Assembly (NCBI GenBank): GCA_947034885.2 | Contig: OX344758.2 | Coordinates: forward strand, 19,309,067-19,373,066 | Source: Thuidium tamariscinum | Lineage: Eukaryota; Streptophyta; Bryopsida; Hypnales; Thuidiaceae | Length of the DNA stretch: 64,000 nt | Reading direction: 5' to 3' | In this document: piece after piece, positions 1 to 11,846 of the stretch | Position numbering within the stretch: the stretch's first letter is position 1 | How the letters are laid out: every line of letters starts with the position of its first letter | Made by a program: the position numbers and the translations under genes | Notes under the pieces: generated by a model | Seen by the model: only the letters and a program-made list of their open reading frames with translations | Told to the model about the DNA's origin: nothing | Database searches by the model: none

Positions 1-172
1 ATAAAGAGTTTTAATAAATTTAGATTGTTTCAGGCGGACTTTTTGAAGGCTTCGTTAAGATGATATTCCTCAAGTAGAGATCGAGGTCTCTTATGGGTCA
101 GAACTATCAGAGCTATCATTCAAAAGCCGCCCTGAAAGTTTTAAAAAGGGATCGAATTTCGAATTGCATTAC

Positions 173-845
173 CTCCACTTACAAGGCCCAATAGAACAGG
201 CAAATAGTCATTCAAAGCCTTCTCCAAATCCCGCCATCCAGGGTCATCTACAGAAATAACACACCCTCAATTTATGATCGAGTGATTTCATAGGCAGACT
301 CACCTGATACACCTCATTACAGACTCAGTTAACCCTTAATTGACGAAGGCCGATTCATGATTTAAAAATGACGATTACCCTTGATCATAATCGTGGAAAG
401 TATACTTTCTAGGTGTGGAGAATCTTTGCATCATTAAATTGAGTGCACAACAGATTGCATGTGTTGGTTTTTAAAAAAATTCATTGAAATACATAAAAAT
501 CCCCATAAAAAAAAATTTCAAAACTGCTACAAGACATGAGGTCCAGGTTGGGCCTTATCGTCCTCCAAGAGATGAGACGTTCCAAAAAATTGAAAATTTG
601 ATGAAATCAAGCTTACCACTGTCCTGTGCTTTCCTTAGTCTTGCTTCAGTTCTGTCTGCCGCACTAATTACTTGAGACCGAAGCGCCTGCAGCTTGGCTG
701 CCAACCCGGCCGACACTGAGCCCTTCAAAAGCTCTATGAAGTCAAGAGGTTGAGGGAGCCGGAACCCCGGCACAAACACATAAACTTCCCCAGAAGGGAA
801 GAAAGCTCCGTCATCTGCAGCCTCAGTGGAAAAAATGCACCCCAT
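173..845 (-). CDS. BRO1-like domain protein, 5' exons (partial, runs off left edge)
   Basis: Two exons are visible on the minus strand. Exon 1 (845-617) starts at an ATG encoding MGCIFSTE, an N-terminal Gly-Cys typical of myristoylated or palmitoylated proteins, then GEVYVFVPGFRLPQPLDF. It ends at a good donor (G|GTAAGC) in phase 1. Exon 2 (247-173) follows a TTTCTGTAG acceptor and continues as DDPGWRDLEKALNDYLPVLL in the same phase. It can end at 173 (GTAATG donor) or at 183 (GTAAGT donor); the first keeps GLVSGG, closer to what I recall of the family. The order FIPGLR-like motif, then DLxxALxDYLPVLLGL, is that of the plant 'endosomal targeting BRO1-like domain' family. The role is presumed from ESCRT-associated BRO1 proteins and is not shown here. 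Remaining exons lie left of base 1. Confidence 0.8.
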
Positions 846-2229
846 GCTCCTGAAATGGCCAAAATCCCACGTCCGAAATCACAAACAAGTTTAACAAAAC
901 TCCAGGAGCTCGAAGGCACCTAAAAATCAGGTCCAGTTTAAGCCCAACAACCTAACAACATGTCGAGTTCAAGCCATCTTCAGAGCCCTCTTTCGGGGGA
1001 GCTGTAATCGCGTAAAACCCACAAAGTAACTGTGAAGCACAATAGCTAGTTGCAATTGAATCCCACACAGTGTTGAATCTCGACGATAACATTCGGAAAT
1101 TCTCTTCCGTTTGCAAACGACCCAGAAACACAGAACTACCAAACATGCGCAATGTGTAGAACTCATCTTCAAACAAGGCTTCCCAAACTGCACGCACGAT
1201 TTCATGTACACTAAAAAAAATTCAAACGAATCCACGGCTCGTGTCTTCTCACGATGCATATGTTTCCCTCCGTTCAAAACAAAAAAAACTCTCGCTCTCT
1301 CTCACACACACGGCACGACACGGCAGTCAGAGATTCTTTGTTGATGTTGAAGAATCCAACCGTCAGCGTCCCGAACTTGCGAACATCTTCGGAGAAATCG
1401 ATGCGCACCAAAAATTCAAGTAGCATCCACATGTTTTACTACACGTTCACGATGCACATCATCATATGTTTACCTCCGCCCAAATCCGAAGGCTCTCTCG
1501 ATCTCACACGATCGTGACGGCAGTGATCAAGTCAGAGATGATTTATTGGAGGTGATGACCAGTGAAGAATCCAACGGAAGCGTACGTTCAAATTAAACCA
1601 GACGGCGAGCGAGTGAGCATCTTTGAATTGGAGAAATCGATGCTCACAAGCTACCGGTAGCTCATCAGAGGCGAGGTTGAGTAGAGTAGAGTTGAGGAGA
1701 GCGGAGAGCTTTGCTTTGGAGTGAGGGATGCAATTTTCCAGCAAACCAACGAAGAAAAGAGTGCCAGCGAGAGTGAGCTCCCTGAGAATGGGAATGAAAA
1801 ATATGAAAGAAACTGCACTTAATTGTGACTCGTTTCCAAAAACAGACCCCTAAAAATATTCTTGCCAAACTAATAACGTAGTCAGAAGAAAAGGTGGAGG
1901 AAAGGGGTTACCCAAAACTTAAGATTTTAAGAAAAAGGGGTTGAGAGAGAAAGGTGTGAAGCGTAGAGAAGGTGCCAATATGTGTAGATTTTGATGCTTT
2001 TATCATGGGAACTGAGAGAATGATGCATGAGAACTTATTGGTTTTTGAGGGTTTAATATGTTATACTTCTGCCTTTTGAATGGTACCGTGATCTTCTACC
2101 CCTCCCTCCCCCACAATTTTTAAAAATTTTAAATTTTAAATTTTAAAAAAAATTTGTTTTTATTTACGAGATTATTTATTTATTTACGGGAGAAAAAACA
2201 TTTGGGGAGGGGGGCTGAAGGGAGACGCA
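846..2229. other. Upstream region of the BRO1-like gene
   Basis: No coding exon could be supported. A CT/CACA-rich stretch near 1285-1320 (CTCTCTCTCACACACACGG) lies about 450 bp upstream of the start codon on the opposite strand and may belong to the promoter or 5' leader. From about 2090 to 2200 the DNA is A/T low-complexity, with TTTAAATTT-like runs and TTTATTTA repeats. Confidence 0.4.
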
Positions 2230-2445
2230 GAGAGAGATGCCCATGTGGCACCAGCGGAGGGGGCTGCCGCTGCCAGCTCTCCAGGGCCGCTCGCAGGAGG
2301 GGGCCCTGAGAGGGCGCCACCTCAGCGTTTGTCCAGATCGAGTGGGCCAGCTGCTGAGCTGGACGGAGCGTCCTGGCTCCAACCCATTCGTGCTGACGTG
2401 GCCACCGCCATGGGGGGACTGATTGCTGGATTGGTGGGGCATCGA
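2230..2445. other. Isolated GC-rich island, origin unknown
   Basis: About 215 bp of markedly GC-rich sequence sits in AT-rich surroundings, with several GGGCC and CAGCTGCTGAGCTG-type blocks. Open frames cross it on both strands, but none shows a domain I recognise and none has clear splice context. It could be a captured exon or a fragment of a GC-rich gene. It ends close to a TA-flanked MITE at 2490. Confidence 0.35.
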
Positions 2446-2489
2446 ATCACTAGTAAGTAAGACAGTCCTGTGTACAGGATTACTTATTA

Positions 2490-2762
2490 AGGTAGGTACA
2501 CCCAAAAGCGCCACTTATTCATACTGAGCCTAGTTCCTGCTATTAATTAGTTCAAATTTTTATGTAGTCTTGTTGGTAAGTGAAAGCATGTTCCAACTCA
2601 CCAAAGAACGCAGGATTTGGATACCGTATGCAAAAGTTATTAACAATCAAAGTCCGTTTCTGAAAGTGCCATTTACAGTCTGGGTACATGACTGATTTCG
2701 AAAATGTATGTGCATTGTAGATGGCGCTTTTAGGAACAGGGCGCTTTTGGGTGTACCTACCT
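2490..2762 (-). mobile_element. TA-duplicating MITE, family A copy 1
   Basis: The ends are inverted repeats: AGGTAGGTACACCCAAAAG on the left and its complement on the right, flanked by TA on both sides (2488-2489 and 2763-2764). The interior matches two other copies (12510 and 29250) in the opposite orientation, sharing phrases such as GTATGCAAAAGTTATTAA. It has no coding capacity. The TA target suggests a Tc1/mariner-type transposase acting in trans, but the family is not proven. Confidence 0.75.
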
Positions 2763-2764
2763 TA

Positions 2765-4053
2765 GTAGAGTAGGTATCAACTCTAAAATAATGTTTACTA
2801 GTGTGCCATGGACCATTCCCACAATCAGAAAATAAAATGAAATAAAAGTAATTTTTTATAGCTGAAGACCCAAAAATACCTCATAATTTGCACATTGTAG
2901 GCTTAGTTCCACCCCTCCTCACCAAGAACTTTTCAACAGTACCCAAAACGCAAATGACATGGGTGCACCTTCTTCATCAAGGGCTTTTCGACGGTACCCA
3001 AAACACAATTGGAGGACACTTGGTCTAAGAGATCTCACCATAATAAACAAAACAAATGGCTAAAGTTCAAGTATGGATGGAAAGGCATGGCGGTGAGTGT
3101 TGACCTAAAAGTGCCATCAACACTTTATATGCATTCCAAGCTTAGTATGAATCTATGTAGAAGAAGCATTGGAAGGGATTTAAGGGCAATGGAAGACCAC
3201 GAGTTTTTTTGAGTTCCCAGGTTGTCGAAACATGCCACATCAACAACCTAACATGATCATGAGACTTCCACGTTAGAAAATAATGATTTTTTTTGTATGG
3301 ATTTTTTTTAAATTTTAATTCAATTTTAGGTTTTTTTCAACACTTTTAAGAATTTTTTTGGAGAATTTTTTTTTTTTTTAAATTTGAAAAATTCAGCCAA
3401 TGGGGCTAGTTCGCAATTTGTTGACAGTACAGGGAATAGACTGGGGAAGAACCCTAAAATGGGCTTCTCTTGCCCTCAAATCTCTCCTAATGTAATTTTG
3501 AAACCACTACCAAAAAATTTTGGCCCCTTGATAACTTTTGCAAATGTTGTATTCTTTTGATGCATTGGAACGTTTGTTCACTTGCGTAGCACAAGAAAAT
3601 AGGAAAACTTAAACAATTTAATAATATTAACTACAAAAGATAGTGAAATTAGGTTGCTTCAACAATTAGGTAGATTGGCTTACAACAAAGAGTTTTTTTA
3701 CAAGCCATCAAAGTCATCAAATTGATTTCTAAAAATATTTTCATTTGTATACCAATAGAGGTTCATGAGTTCTAATTACGACAATACCTAATTCAAAACT
3801 AGTGCATTCTTGTACAATAATTGAAAGTATATATACAATCTCAAATGCCAAAAAACTATTATAAAACAATATTTTACTAATTTCACTATTTGTGTAGATG
3901 TAGTAGCAAAAAAAGTGGCAGTTTCGAGATTAGAGTATCCATGTAAGGCTCTTTGTAGGCTCTAGATGAAAGCCATGGAGGCTTGGATTGGTTATAATTT
4001 ATGTACACCTAAAACTGACAAAATAAGCAATTCAATTTTACTTGGTTCTATTA
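2765..4053. other. AT-rich intergenic DNA with degenerate repeats
   Basis: There is no gene. About 2880-3060 resembles 22560-22710 (ACCCCTCCTC...TTTTCGACGGTACC-like text), so it is a dispersed repeat. The stretch ending at 3492 with TGCCCTCAAATCTCTCCTAATG is the right end of a family D element. Its left end, near 3220, is not clear. About 3527-3640 resembles the interior of the TA-flanked MITE family. Confidence 0.4.
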
Positions 4054-4057
4054 TTAA

Positions 4058-5038
4058 CCCCTCACCACCCAAGCCCCAACCATGTCAGAAAACAACCCTA
4101 CTTTTCAAGTGTTATAAGTCTAAATATGAGTAACGTATGAAAATCTTAACCGTACAATCTTGTAGTGTGCATGTTAAAGATGTTGTAGATCAAATTTGGA
4201 GTCATTTGACCGTATAGATTGAAAGATTATAATGTTTTAGTATTCAAAAAAGATGTTGAAATTTTCTTAAAAACACATTTAGAGGTGAAATTTGATTTCT
4301 AAACCTACTCAAATGAAAAAACTTTAAACTACAAAATGATTCAAAAATAAAATATAAACACTTTGGTGAAAAACAACAACATTAAATCGACTCATTGTGT
4401 TTGCAAAATTGTTTTGAAATGTCAAAAAACAATGAAAAAAGTAGCAAAAAATCACATCTATAGCTGAACCTCTTTTTACTAAAATGCTTTTTAGTCACTT
4501 ATTGGTTCTTGGATTTATATGAAATTTGAACCACAAAAAGTAGACTAGTATGCTCAACTTTTCCAATAAAAATTGTTGTAAATGGACCATGTAAAAAGAA
4601 GTTATAAGTCGCCAATGTTCACTGCACTCCAAAAATGGCAAGATTTTGAACTTCAAATTGCTTCCAAACATTCAAATCAACTTGGATTGACATGAAACTT
4701 TTACTACAGTAACTAGACCTCAAGGCAAACAAAATCCAACAAATTTGATTGAAATCAAGCATTGAATGAAAAAGATACAAGACCCCAAAGTCGCAGCCCT
4801 AAAATACAGTTTGGTGAACTCAAATTGAACCTGAAAGCTTTGATTGGCAGCCAAAAATTCAATACAACTTGGATTGATCGAAAATTTTTACCATAGAAAC
4901 CAGACTTCTATGCACAACTTTCCCGACAAGTTTTATTGAATTTGGACATGAGATGCAAAAGTTACAAAACTTTGAAGTTGGCTGCTAGACTGTGCAAGGA
5001 CAGTCAGGACACTTTTGGGCCCCTTAGGTGGTGAGGGG
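4058..5038. mobile_element. Non-autonomous piggyBac-like element with internal repeats
   Basis: A TTAA lies on each side (4054-4057 and 5039-5042). The ends are CCCCTCACCACCCAAG on the left and the complement of CCCCTCACCACCTAAG on the right, a 16-bp terminal inverted repeat with one mismatch. The TTAA duplication and CCC start are hallmarks of piggyBac ends. The 981-bp interior has no open frame of note. It carries three diverged copies of a 174-186-bp unit, anchored at about 4510, 4684 and 4870 (GGATT.ATATGAAA...AGAC). It was probably mobilised in trans. Confidence 0.8.
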
Positions 5039-5149
5039 TTAAATTAAAAAATTTCTTTGATGGATCTTATTGGTAGCCCAAATATTTCACTCTATACCTA
5101 AAAGTTGTAATTCATATATATGTGCATTGAAAATTTTTCTTGGAGGGAT

Positions 5150-5499
5150 ATGTCATAATACAAGATTTGAAGGGCAAGAAAAACCCATGTCAGGGTTATT
5201 CCCCAATTCATTCCCTGTGCTATCAAGAAATTCTAGATCAACCTTATTGGCTAAATTTTTTGGATTTTTGAAAAATTAAAATGATTATTTTTTCAAAAAT
5301 TATGAAAAGTATTAGGAAAACCAATATTAAATTTTAAGAAAATTCTTAGAAATTTATTCTTTCCAAAAAAATTCAGACATGGCAATTTCTCAATTAATTA
5401 TGTCAAACTATTCATGTGGCATGTTCCTAGCACGCTCTTGTAGTTTTGGAATTCAATATAACTCATGGACTTCCAATGCCCTCAAATCTCTTCTAATGA
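5150..5499. repeat. Degenerate family D element
   Basis: The right end reads TGCCCTCAAATCTCTTCTAATG. A weaker complementary end (AGATTTGAAGGGCAAG) starts near 5163. Interior text resembles the complement of 3400-3470. It is related to the better-preserved copies at 13407 and 24469, and the left boundary is approximate. Confidence 0.45.
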
Positions 5500-5618
5500 T
5501 TTATTATTTCACAATAGATATGTCTCTATTTTTTTCTAGCTTAATCTATTTTTTGTCTACATTTTTACAACCTATAATAGTTAAAATTAAATTGTAAGGC
5601 ATTTAAATTGGTTTCTAT

Positions 5619-6492
5619 TAGGTGAATGCAAGAAACACTTGTACTATTTATTTTGTTTTTTATTCTTGCTAATTTAGTATTATGAGTACTACGAGTACTA
5701 TGAATGCTCTGTATTATATAGGATTTGGAAGAAGAAATGTGGACCATCTATTGAAATTCAAATCTACGGTTCTAATGACACATGGATCTGAGGTCAAGGA
5801 TCATAAAGTCGCCATAAAAGCAATCTATAATTGTGGATCATCGAAAAGAAGTCTACATTGCACAAAATGTAGACTCCCGCTAGGACTACACTATCCTACT
5901 ATGTACCTTGGAATCCTACCATGTACCCTAGAGTCCTACTTGAAGATAAAAGCTCATATCTATGCTAGAAAATCAAAGTTTCACATTTATATTCTTAGAA
6001 ATTACTTAGACCATTAAAAAAATTAATTTAAAAAATGGTCATTATTCCTAACTTGGATCCCTTTTCAAATATTGAAACAAACAACAAAATTCTATTTTCT
6101 ATTATTTACAAATTCATTAGGAATGTTGCTCATTTTAGGCCCATGTAGAACTCTATCATAGTAGCCAATCAAAAATTCCTCTCCAAAAAAGTTATATTTC
6201 TATAATAGAAAGCACTTTGTAAATTTTCATAATGTAACACTTCAAAAAAGGTACTCCATAGTACTAAAAACCTCCAAATTGTCCTTTATGACATTCAATC
6301 ATAGTACTATTTTTATATTCAACTATTTTCAAAAGCTATGAAAAAAATTAGAGAAGGTGTATGATATCCATGAGTACCTTTCCTATAAATCCTAAGTCAT
6401 TTGGAGCTTAAACACAAAAGTTATGGCCAAAGAACATATCAACACTTAAATTGTGATAGAAAATAGTCCAAGTGTTTCTTGCAATCCCCCTA
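5619..6492. mobile_element. Family B non-autonomous DNA transposon, copy 1
   Basis: The inverted ends are AGGTGAATGCAAGAAACACT on the left and CAAGTGTTTCTTGCAAT plus a C-run on the right. The same ends and interior words (TTTCTATAATAGAAAG, AAAAAAGGTACTCCATAGTAC) recur at 9854-10599. Small open frames inside are not conserved between copies, so I treat it as non-coding. Superfamily is unclear because the target duplication is not clean. Confidence 0.6.
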
Positions 6493-8350
6493 GTGTAATT
6501 CAAAATTTGATATGTAGATTTTACAAGTTCATTAGTACAACATGTACACTCTAAGTATTGTCGAGTATAATATAAATAAATAAATCATTCATATGCAATA
6601 GTGAAAAAATTCACAAAAATTGAAAAATTCACATGTAGTATTATATTGGTTATTATAAGCCTAATTTATGCAATGTGTCTTTGAAAACCATGTGCTGTAG
6701 ATTTGAGTTGGAGAAAACAATTAAATAACAACCCAAAATGAGACTTTATTAATTAATTCCTTTATTTATAGATGAAATTAAGAAGCTCCTCACATAGATA
6801 TTTTCCCTCCTTTTTTAGTCTATCTTTTGGGAAGATTTACACCTTATGTACCATAGATCATTATTATGTTATATATAATAGTTGTACATAATACAATATG
6901 CTTTAAAATAATGATGCTACAATAATTTGACTATTTATAAATTATTAGCTCCAATATGATTTTAAATGTATGATATAGTGCTATAGTGGGTTTCACATTG
7001 TTTTTAAAGTAACCTCTAGTGAAATACCCAAGGTTGGTAGTGAAAAGTAGTCTAGTGTAAGACCTTTTTGGAAAGTTATTTCTAATTTTCTAACTACTTT
7101 TTAATTCCAATTCTAAATTATAGATCCTCCTAGAATGTACCTTTTGGACATTGTACGTATAAATAAACCTTATAAATAATTTTCAAAGTGTTGAAAATAA
7201 TTGTTTATGAAACCAACACTAGACTCTTATGAGTAGTGGAAGAACATTTTAGACTAGGATTAGTAGATCTTAATTTAAAAAATATATTAATTTTAGATAT
7301 AGATACCTTAGCTTTGGTAAGTGCAATAGTGCATCCATTATCAATACTAATAGCAACTCAACATATTCTAGTACAAGGGAAAGCAACAACACTATATTCT
7401 TGATTTTTCTAGTTCAATGAATATGATGCTTGATTTAATCTTATTTGATATTATATTTTTCTTCTCCAAATTAGTCAAAGGTTTTGTTCTTGTCCGGTTC
7501 TTGTTATTTGAGAAGAACTATAAGCCTTCTCCAAGTACACTAACACAACAACTAGTGGCCTCTACAAATCCACCTATCATAAAGCATAAATTATTTGTAT
7601 TAAATTTTATTGTCAAGTCAAAAAAAATTCAAAGTGCTTTATCACAATTAGATGATTGGTGTGGCAAATGATTTGATTATAAAAACTTTTAAGTATAATT
7701 GTTTGTAGGTGTACTAGAACTTATCACTAAGGGTATTCCTATGCTCTCATATATATATATATATCAATATCATAATGAGGAGAAGTTTGAATAGAGACTT
7801 ATTTTAAAAACAAGCCAATGCTACATAGGTAGACTACCATTAGTGTCATTATTTGAAAAAGTGTCAAGATGACAATAATTTACATTAGTTTATGCTATGA
7901 TCAAGAGATGTTTGCCCAACTTCTAATATCACTTCATATTTTCTTTGCTATCCATTCTCAAATATTTCTCATCCAATAATGCACTTGAATTTTAATCTTG
8001 AAATTGAAATTTGTCTGAGCAAAGAAACAAGTCAATAAAATATTCAAATTGTATTTAAATAAAAAAATCTATACTAATAATAAAAATTTATTGTTATGCT
8101 ACCTACAATTTTATTTACTACCTAACTTTAGTTCTCATTTAATTAGTTGACACATAGTGTTCATGTTGAACACTAATTTAGTGCAAGTGAACCATCTTGA
8201 TTCTAATTTAGTTTTTTTTGTTGAAAATTTAGTTGACAATTAGTGTTCATGTTGACACTCAACATTACTAACATTACCAGTATTGTTGCTATTTAGTGTT
8301 AAATTTGTAGTTAGTATAACAAACACTATTATATTTCATTATTAATATGC
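6493..8350. other. AT-rich intergenic DNA, no gene seen
   Basis: Low-complexity AT-rich sequence includes an (AT)n run near 7750. No coding, RNA or complete mobile element could be supported. Short open frames, for example at 7417-7671, lack any recognisable features. Confidence 0.5.
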
Positions 8351-8492
8351 CACTATAAGAAAATGGGGGTATAAATGACTTGTCTACAATGACTACACCG
8401 ACAACAATGACTGCAAAATAGTCATTTTGCAGTCATTGTTGTCGGTGCAATCATTATGGACAATTCATTTATACCCCCATTTTCTTGTAGTC
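8351..8492. mobile_element. CACTA-type MITE, near-perfect hairpin
   Basis: The element opens CACTATAAGAAAATGGGGGT and closes with the complement, ending TTTTCTTGTAGT. The whole 142 bp folds on itself through a core of GACTGCAAAATAGTCATTTTGCAGTC. CACTA ends define the EnSpm/CMC superfamily. The last base is C rather than G and no clean 3-bp duplication remains. Confidence 0.75.
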
Positions 8493-9853
8493 ATAGCAAT
8501 GAATCTAAGATGTTATTAAATGTTTTCATACTATTGCAATTTGACTAGTACCAATGGTTGTGTTGTTTGTGTGTGTATTGCTCCATTTTTCCTATATATT
8601 TCTTTTCATAATTATACATTGTCATAAAACATCATGCCTTAAGTGATTGTCATTGTCTTTACAAGATCATATATGATGTGTGGCAAAAGTAGAATGTGGT
8701 CATTGAAAAGTATTGATTAACAATTTTTTTATAAAGTTGGTGTTCATTACATGGGAAAGTCTTGTTTTTAAGTAGTTTAAACAAACACAATTTTCAAAAT
8801 AACCCCTAGAGAACCACACATACAAATTTTGAATCAATAGATGAATGCAAACACATTCCAATCAATACAACAATGTATGTTTATATACATCAATTTTTTT
8901 GAAGATTCTTACATTAGTTCTTTAATATATACATTGTATAGACAATGATGTTAGTGTGTGAGCATGAACATGTGAGCATGTGAGCTTCTAATATGTATAT
9001 AAGTAGATATACTACCACCTTTGAAGATGTTTATAGTAAAACTATCTATAATATAGGCACCTATAGTATAAATATACTCTTATCATAGAAGGTTTCTAAA
9101 GTATAAGCACCTATACTATAAGTGCATCATCTTTGAGGCTCATAAGTTCAGACTTCTATGCTCACATACTAGCAATCGTGATCGTATAGATTCTAATGAT
9201 TTTGCTTTCTAAGTATTCTATTATTCAAAAAATAGAATTAGGTTTGGCCTCAAAAAGAAACTTTTCCAATTAAAAAAATGACCCTTCAAAATGACATAAT
9301 CAAAATGACTTAAAATTCGATTAAATTACAATATCAAAAAATCCTTTGATTAAGATTTAGCATTTTTAAGGCCAAGAAATAAAATATTTATGAAAATCAC
9401 AATTACTTAATCTATAATTTTATTTTAAAAGGAATTTTCCATTTTTGGCTTTGAATTTTATTGAAATTTTTTGGTTTATATACTATTTGATTTAATCGCA
9501 TGGGTATGCCATCTATGAACCATATTTTATAACTATTATCTAAGAGTCATCATTAGATTATTATTCTAAATTGTATTTCATTATACATCTTTTCTTTCCA
9601 ATTTTGAAAATTTATACTACCCCTTGGTCTTAAAGGGGTTAAAGTACCAATTTGAATTGTCTCCCCTTTAATTGATAAAAAATTTGGAATGAATGTGAAG
9701 TTTCTAAACTTAAATGTAAACAAAAGAGGAAGAAGTATGAACTTTTTAATGATTTTTCATTCATGATTAATCAATCCTTTAAAAGTTCAAATCCCTTACA
9801 CTTATAGTATGTGACTTAGTATTAAGTGCTTAGACCACCTAATAATTTGTAAT
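8493..9853. other. AT-rich intergenic DNA with a dispersed repeat
   Basis: There is no gene. About 9050-9180 (CTATAATATAGG...ATGCTCACATACTAGCA) resembles 54840-54965, so a dispersed repeat is present. The remainder is low-complexity AT-rich sequence. Confidence 0.4.
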
Positions 9854-10599
9854 GGGTGATTGCAAGAAACACTTCTACCATTTGTTGCGTTTTCAACAAT
9901 ACTCATGATTTTTTTTTCTAGAGTACTTTAAAATTCAAAAAATAATTTTTAAAAATTCAAAAAATATGATTAATGTATACAACTCTAAGACAAAGGTTTT
10001 CGTCGAAGGAAATGGATAGAAAAATTCTCTAAGTAGGTGAACTTGAAAAGTGCCAAATCTCAAGAAAATAGGTATTTTGATTCAAAAAATTAGTTTAAAA
10101 TAGTTAAGATAATTAAATACAAAAAATAAAAACTAGACATTTATAAAAACTTTATGGAAATGTTCAGTCACCAAAAAAACCCATGAAAATAATACTTTAC
10201 ATGTTTCAAAATGCAAGCAAAAAGAAGCTCACTTTGTAGACTTCCACACTATATAGAATTAATTATTTTTAAAATTCCTTCTATGGAAAGTTGTATTTCT
10301 ATAGTAGAAAGAAGTCTACAAAATTTCACAATGTAACTTTTCAAAAAAGGTACTCAATAGTACTAGAAACCTCTAAATTCATAAGTGCAACATACATTTC
10401 AAGCCTATTTTGGATAGTAAATTACTTTTGCAAATTACCAAAAAATCAAGAAATTTGTATGATAGTCATCACTACCTTCTTTGTAAATCTTAAGTCATTT
10501 GGAGTTAAACACAAAAGTTATGGCAAAAAAAACGAGCAAAAAATTGATTTGCATACAAGGTGTGATACTAAATAAGACAAGTGTTTCTTGCAATTGCCC
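9854..10599. mobile_element. Family B non-autonomous DNA transposon, copy 2
   Basis: The terminal repeats are GGGTGATTGCAAGAAACACT on the left and CAAGTGTTTCTTGCAATTGC on the right, flanked by TAAT on both sides (9850-9853 and 10600-10603), a possible 4-bp duplication. The interior aligns with copy 1 at 5619. It encodes nothing recognisable. Confidence 0.65.
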
Positions 10600-10712
10600 T
10601 AATAAAAAATATAAAATGATTATTAAAGTCTTAGAATTATATCTTTAAATACTTTATTATATGAATTTAGTTTTACGAAGTACTTAGGTGTGAGAGCTCA
10701 AGTGGGTTTTAA

Positions 10713-11842
10713 CCCCTAAAGGGCCACAACTATGTTTCCACCAAAACTGCTCCAACACTGTCATTTCTAGGATAGCTACCAAATTTTTTTTAAAAAAAAC
10801 ATTTTTTGACCTATATAACTGTAGATCTTTTAGTGCACTAGTTTGGAAAGATGTAGAAAAAATTTCAAAAATTTCCACCATGTAGATTGCAAGACATTAC
10901 ATTCAGTAACAACCTATTACACTGCCTCCCAACAAATGAAATGGTGTGGAATATCCCACACCATTCCATCCAGCACCAATGATATTCCACTCCATTCAGT
11001 AACTAAAGTTGCAACTCCAAGAAATGTCAGATGAAATTAGGTGATGGGGACTTCACCAAGGGAAAGGCAGTCCTTCCATGGGCTACTGAATGTTATGGAT
11101 ATTAGTGTTTGAAGTTACAAAAATCATTTTTTTTCCACTGCGAAAATCCAGGCATCTGTACTTCAGAAGGCCACATTTGTATGAAAAAATGTCCAAAATG
11201 GTTGCAACTCTTTGGATTCATTCTCCAATTCAAGTTGGCTACATGCTTGAAAATTTTCATATCATTTGGAATTGTACAACATATACAAAAAAAATAGTAA
11301 ATAGAAAGAAGTAGAGAATGATTCAAAATACAAAAATGGTACCAATTTATTTATGGAATTGAAAAATGCCAATCCCAATGGTTCAAATGTTGTAATAAAC
11401 AACCTACATCCAATGTTTGTTTGTTTTTCAAAAATATTTAAAATTGAGTAAAATAAAGGACTTCAAAGTTTATTTTAGAGAAGAGAATCTATAACTACCT
11501 ACAAACTAAAATTCTTCATAACTTTTGATTCATTAATCCAAATGGAATGATTTAAAGCTTTCCATGTATATATAAATATATAAAACCAATTTCAAATTTT
11601 TATTTCCAAAAAAAGTGATATTTTCTGATTTGCCCAAACTGCCTGAGTTGGAAAACAAACAACATTTTATGTGATGACTTTTCAACCATGTAGTCAAAAG
11701 TCACGAAAATTGTTGGACTTTGAAGATACTCCTCGTCCACACCTTCTATTAAAGTTTGGTTTCAAAATATGGAAATCTCTAGCCATACATACCTACCCAA
11801 AATCGCTATGTTGCCAAAAAAGGCATGTTGGTCCTTTAGCGG
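10713..11842 (-). mobile_element. Family C non-autonomous piggyBac-like element, copy 1
   Basis: TTAA at 10709-10712 and 11843-11846 flanks ends CCCCTAAAGGGCC and the complement of CCGCTAAAGGACC. Its interior aligns in reverse with the copies at 13232 and 17343. In all three, the phrase TTTTTTGGCAACATA (or TTTTTGGCAACATA) ends 36 bp inside the same terminus. A separate 203-bp element is inserted at 10895. There is no transposase, and piggyBac-type mobilisation is inferred from TTAA and the CCC start. Confidence 0.75.
10895..11097. mobile_element. 203-bp MITE nested in family C element
   Basis: The inverted ends CATTACATTCAGTA and TACTGAATGTTATG (one mismatch) bound a segment missing from the sibling copies. 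The empty site reads GCAAGATATTAA in the copy near 14280 (complement). A GA dinucleotide flanks both ends, too short to assign a superfamily. The centre contains a small palindrome (GGTGTGGAATATCCCACACC). Confidence 0.65.
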
Positions 11843-11846
11843 TTAA

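Noticed and set aside
2440-2460. CTAGT at the edge of the GC island as a Helitron 3' end
   Set aside because: No hairpin precedes it and no TC start or A/T insertion context was found.
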